From contig JAEUHR010000016.1 in the NCBI GenBank assembly GCA_016794425.1, positions 18,446-82,445 on the forward strand: a stretch of 64,000 nucleotides of DNA, in the 5' to 3' direction. The DNA comes from Planctomycetota bacterium (lineage in GTDB: Bacteria; Planctomycetota; UBA1135; UBA2386). Position numbers and translations under genes: made by a program. Within the stretch, counting starts at the first letter, position 1, and every line of letters starts with the position of its first letter. Shown here one piece after another: positions 61,912 to 64,000 of the stretch. The notes under the pieces are model-generated. The model made no database searches. It was not told the DNA's origin and saw only the letters and a list, made by a program, of their open reading frames with translations.

Positions 61912-64000
61912 TCAGTGCGGGTGCAGCGACCGGGCGGCCCGCAGTCCCAGCAGGTTGTAGGTGACCGAAGCCTCGTTGTTCAGGCGGCCCGAAGACCGCA
62001 CGGTCCCTGCGACGTCCTGGGCGGAGCCGCCCCGGGTCGCGCGATAGCGATCGGCGGGCAGCTCAACCCAGTAACCGAGACCAGCGCTCGGGTCGTAGCG
62101 GTCCCCTGGCTCCTGGCACCATTCCCACACATTGCCGTGCACGTCGAACAATCCGAACGGATTGGCGCGGAAGCGGCCGACGGGAGCAATGTGGCGGAAC
62201 GGATCCTCGGTCGGACTCGGGGGCGTCGCGGGAAGGGGGCGTCGGGGACCGGACTGTTGGTCGAGGATGTTGGCGCAATCCTGCAGATCCGCCGGCGAAT
62301 TGCCCGACCACCAGGGGGTCGAGGTCCCGCCGCGACATCCGTACTCCCATTCGGCTTCCGTGGGCAGGCGCAGGCCGTACCGTCCGAGCCACGAGTTGGC
62401 TTCCTGCCAGGAGATGGTCTCTGCCGGGTGCAGCGCCCCGACCGGCTCCGGATCGCCGTCGGCGTGGAAGCCCTCACGCGCCGCGAACGGACTCGTACCG
62501 GCCAACCGGCTCCACTGGCCGCGCGTCAGTTCGTGCCGCGCGAGGAAGAACGGTGGCAGCGTCACGGCGTGCAACCGTTCGTCCTCGGCGGCATCGCGAT
62601 CGAAGTTGCGACCGGACTCGTCGGTGCCCTGCGCACCCATCCAGAACGTGCCGCCGGGCAGCAGCACGAAGACGATGCCCGTCGAGGGGGTCATCGTGAT
62701 GGACCCGTCGGGCAGGATCTCGGGAATCGGGATCGTGCGCGGATCCGCCTCGCGGTCCCACGCACTCCGCAGGTGGTAGAACTCCCACAGGTGCGTCACG
62801 GGATTCTCGCCGATCGGCGCGAGGTCGAAGACGTCGTCATCGGCAAGCTCGATCGAACACCCGGAATAGCATGGATTCGCCGCGATCGCGGCCCGGACCT
62901 CGGCCCAGCTGTGCGTCGCCAGCGGATGCCCTCGGGCCATTCCCGCGAGCGCGTTGGCCCAGGCCAGGCGCCGTGCCATCGCCGGTCTTTCGATGGTCGC
63001 GAGCCGCTCGAGCTTCGGCTCGAGTCGACGCAGACTCTCGCGGAGGTACTTCGTGGAAACATCTTCGTTCGTCGACGGACTTGGCTGACGCCACTCGGAT
63101 GCCTTCTGGACCTTGTGGTGTCCCAACATCACATCGACCATCAAGATCCAGGCCTCCATGAGGCGCGCCTTGTCTGGCCACGCCGGGTACAGGCTGGCGT
63201 CCATCTCGGATGCCTGCTGGTAGGTCGCGAGCGTGACGAGAGGTTCCGACTTCCTCATCTGCTCGCGCAGGGACGTCGCCAACCGCTCGTTCTCCGCGGC
63301 GCGTTCCGACGCCAACCTCTCGTTGGCCATGGCCTCTTCGGCTTTCCGGTTGGCCAGTCGTTCGCTGGCGCTGGCGGCGAAGGCGAACTGGGTTGCAACG
63401 ACCGTCCCGAGGCCGGCCGTCACCAGGACCGCCGTCACTGCGGCCACCGCTCCCCGGTTGCGCGCGACGAACTTCTTGAGCCGGTAGCCGGTGCTCGGCG
63501 GACCCGCCAGCAGGGGCTCGCGGTCGAGATAGCGCTGTAGTTCGTCGGCGAGGGCTCGCGCCGAGTCGTAGCGCCGATCGCGGTCCTTCTCGATCGCCTT
63601 CAGCACCACCCAGTCGAGGTCGTTGCGCAGCTCGCGGTGCAGTGAACTCGGTGTCGTGCGGCGGGCGGCCGCGATCGTCAGCGAGGAATCCCGGTCGCCG
63701 GCGAGCCGGATGCTCGGGCGCGGCGTCTCGATCTCGGCCAACACACGGCGCAGCTCCCCCGCTCCGGCCCGCCGCAGTTCGGCGGTCGCGAACGGCAGGC
63801 TGCCGACGAGGAGTTCGTAGAGCATCACGCCGAGCGAGTAGACGTCGGCGCGCGTGTCGACGTCGCGGTTGGTCGGATCGGCCTGTTCCGGCGCCATGTA
63901 CTCCGGCGTGCCGACGACACGCCCCGCTTCGGTGAACAGCGAAGCCTCGACCAGCTTCTCGCCGATCGCCTTCGCCAGACCGAAGTCGATCACCTTCACC
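61912..64000 (-). CDS. Ser/Thr protein kinase with C-terminal FGE-like domain (N-terminus outside window)
   Basis: The gene begins beyond the right edge; the first visible motif is the kinase DFG (VIDFGLAK), followed by GTPEYMAPEQ and the C-lobe (residues about 1-150 of the visible part). A transmembrane helix (AAVTAVLVTAGLGTVVATQFA) follows, then a coiled-coil region (RLANRKAEEAMANERLASER) and an FGE-like domain over the last 270 residues: LLPGGTFWMGAQ, LPTEAEWEYGCRGG, FDVHGNVWEWCQEPG and RATRGGSAQD. No cysteine is present at the positions of the FGE active-site pair, so the domain is probably non-catalytic. It resembles the kinase at 24170-26917 in architecture. The visible part starts at an internal Met, not the true start. 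Confidence 0.88.
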   Translation of the reverse strand, partial: VKVIDFGLAKAIGEKLVEASLFTEAGRVVGTPEYMAPEQADPTNRDVDTRADVYSLGVMLYELLVGSLPFATAELRRAGAGELRRVLAEIETPRPSIRLAGDRDSSLTIAAARRTTPSSLHRELRNDLDWVVLKAIEKDRDRRYDSARALADELQRYLDREPLLAGPPSTGYRLKKFVARNRGAVAAVTAVLVTAGLGTVVATQFAFAASASERLANRKAEEAMANERLASERAAENERLATSLREQMRKSEPLVTLATYQQASEMDASLYPAWPDKARLMEAWILMVDVMLGHHKVQKASEWRQPSPSTNEDVSTKYLRESLRRLEPKLERLATIERPAMARRLAWANALAGMARGHPLATHSWAEVRAAIAANPCYSGCSIELADDDVFDLAPIGENPVTHLWEFYHLRSAWDREADPRTIPIPEILPDGSITMTPSTGIVFVLLPGGTFWMGAQGTDESGRNFDRDAAEDERLHAVTLPPFFLARHELTRGQWSRLAGTSPFAAREGFHADGDPEPVGALHPAETISWQEANSWLGRYGLRLPTEAEWEYGCRGGTSTPWWSGNSPADLQDCANILDQQSGPRRPLPATPPSPTEDPFRHIAPVGRFRANPFGLFDVHGNVWEWCQEPGDRYDPSAGLGYWVELPADRYRATRGGSAQDVAGTVRSSGRLNNEASVTYNLLGLRAARSLHPH

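Noticed and set aside
1..64000. Insertion sequences, prophage or integrase attachment sites
   Set aside because: No transposase, integrase or phage-structural motif was seen, and no flanking direct repeats next to the tRNA-Pro gene.

Overview
The window is high-GC DNA packed with genes on both strands. It looks like a member of the Planctomycetota, probably one of the deep-branching marine or sediment lineages. That placement is an inference. It rests on two Ser/Thr kinases fused to formylglycine-enzyme-like (FGE-like) domains, four ECF-type sigma factors, several 500-900-residue secreted beta-repeat proteins, lipoproteins with clear lipoboxes, and an ASPIC/UnbV protein. A PagL-like lipid A deacylase and a TolC-like protein imply a Gram-negative envelope. 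No prophage, insertion sequence or CRISPR array was seen, and the only RNA gene is tRNA-Pro(UGG).

Layout. 1-16.8 kb is a mix of housekeeping and envelope genes: a truncated M14 carboxypeptidase lipoprotein, a proline racemase-type epimerase coupled to an SGNH hydrolase, a GT39-type transferase overlapping a PagL-like deacylase, a PHP-domain lipoprotein, a DUF1579 duplication, a DUF445 protein, a sialidase-SGNH fusion and the first repeat-propeller protein. After the tRNA, 18.3-22.3 kb holds a compact minus-strand cluster that looks built for copper or other metal handling: a Cys-rich peptide, a CPxxG/CCxxC metal-binding protein, a small lipoprotein, a TolC-like outer-membrane factor and a multicopper oxidase. 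Three of its junctions overlap by 4 nt. An AlkD-like glycosylase, a small unknown gene and an ECF sigma/kinase-FGE pair follow.

From 27 to 40 kb there are six large secreted proteins (lamin-tail, NIDO-like, two tandem paralogues, a WD40/TolB-like propeller and an unknown). 39.9-43.3 kb has two ECF sigma/membrane-protein pairs placed tail to tail with a single base between them. 43.3-52.9 kb carries a TrmJ-like RNA methyltransferase, the ASPIC/UnbV protein, another propeller, a beta-helix protein, a GspG pseudopilin and an ABC-F ATPase. 53.0-57.7 kb holds two propeller genes with regular 141-nt internal repeats, separated by a 627-bp stretch with no intact gene. The last part has two lipoproteins, a sigma factor, an outer-membrane protein and a second kinase-FGE gene that runs off the end.

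How they fit together. The strongest theme is the cell surface. About a dozen secreted proteins with unrelated N-terminal architectures end in a recognisably similar C-terminal region of roughly 100-140 residues, which looks like a common sorting or attachment module. The regulatory genes (sigma factors, candidate anti-sigma membrane proteins, FGE-fused kinases) are interspersed with these and may control them. Both FGE-like domains lack the catalytic cysteines, so they are probably binding or sensing domains.
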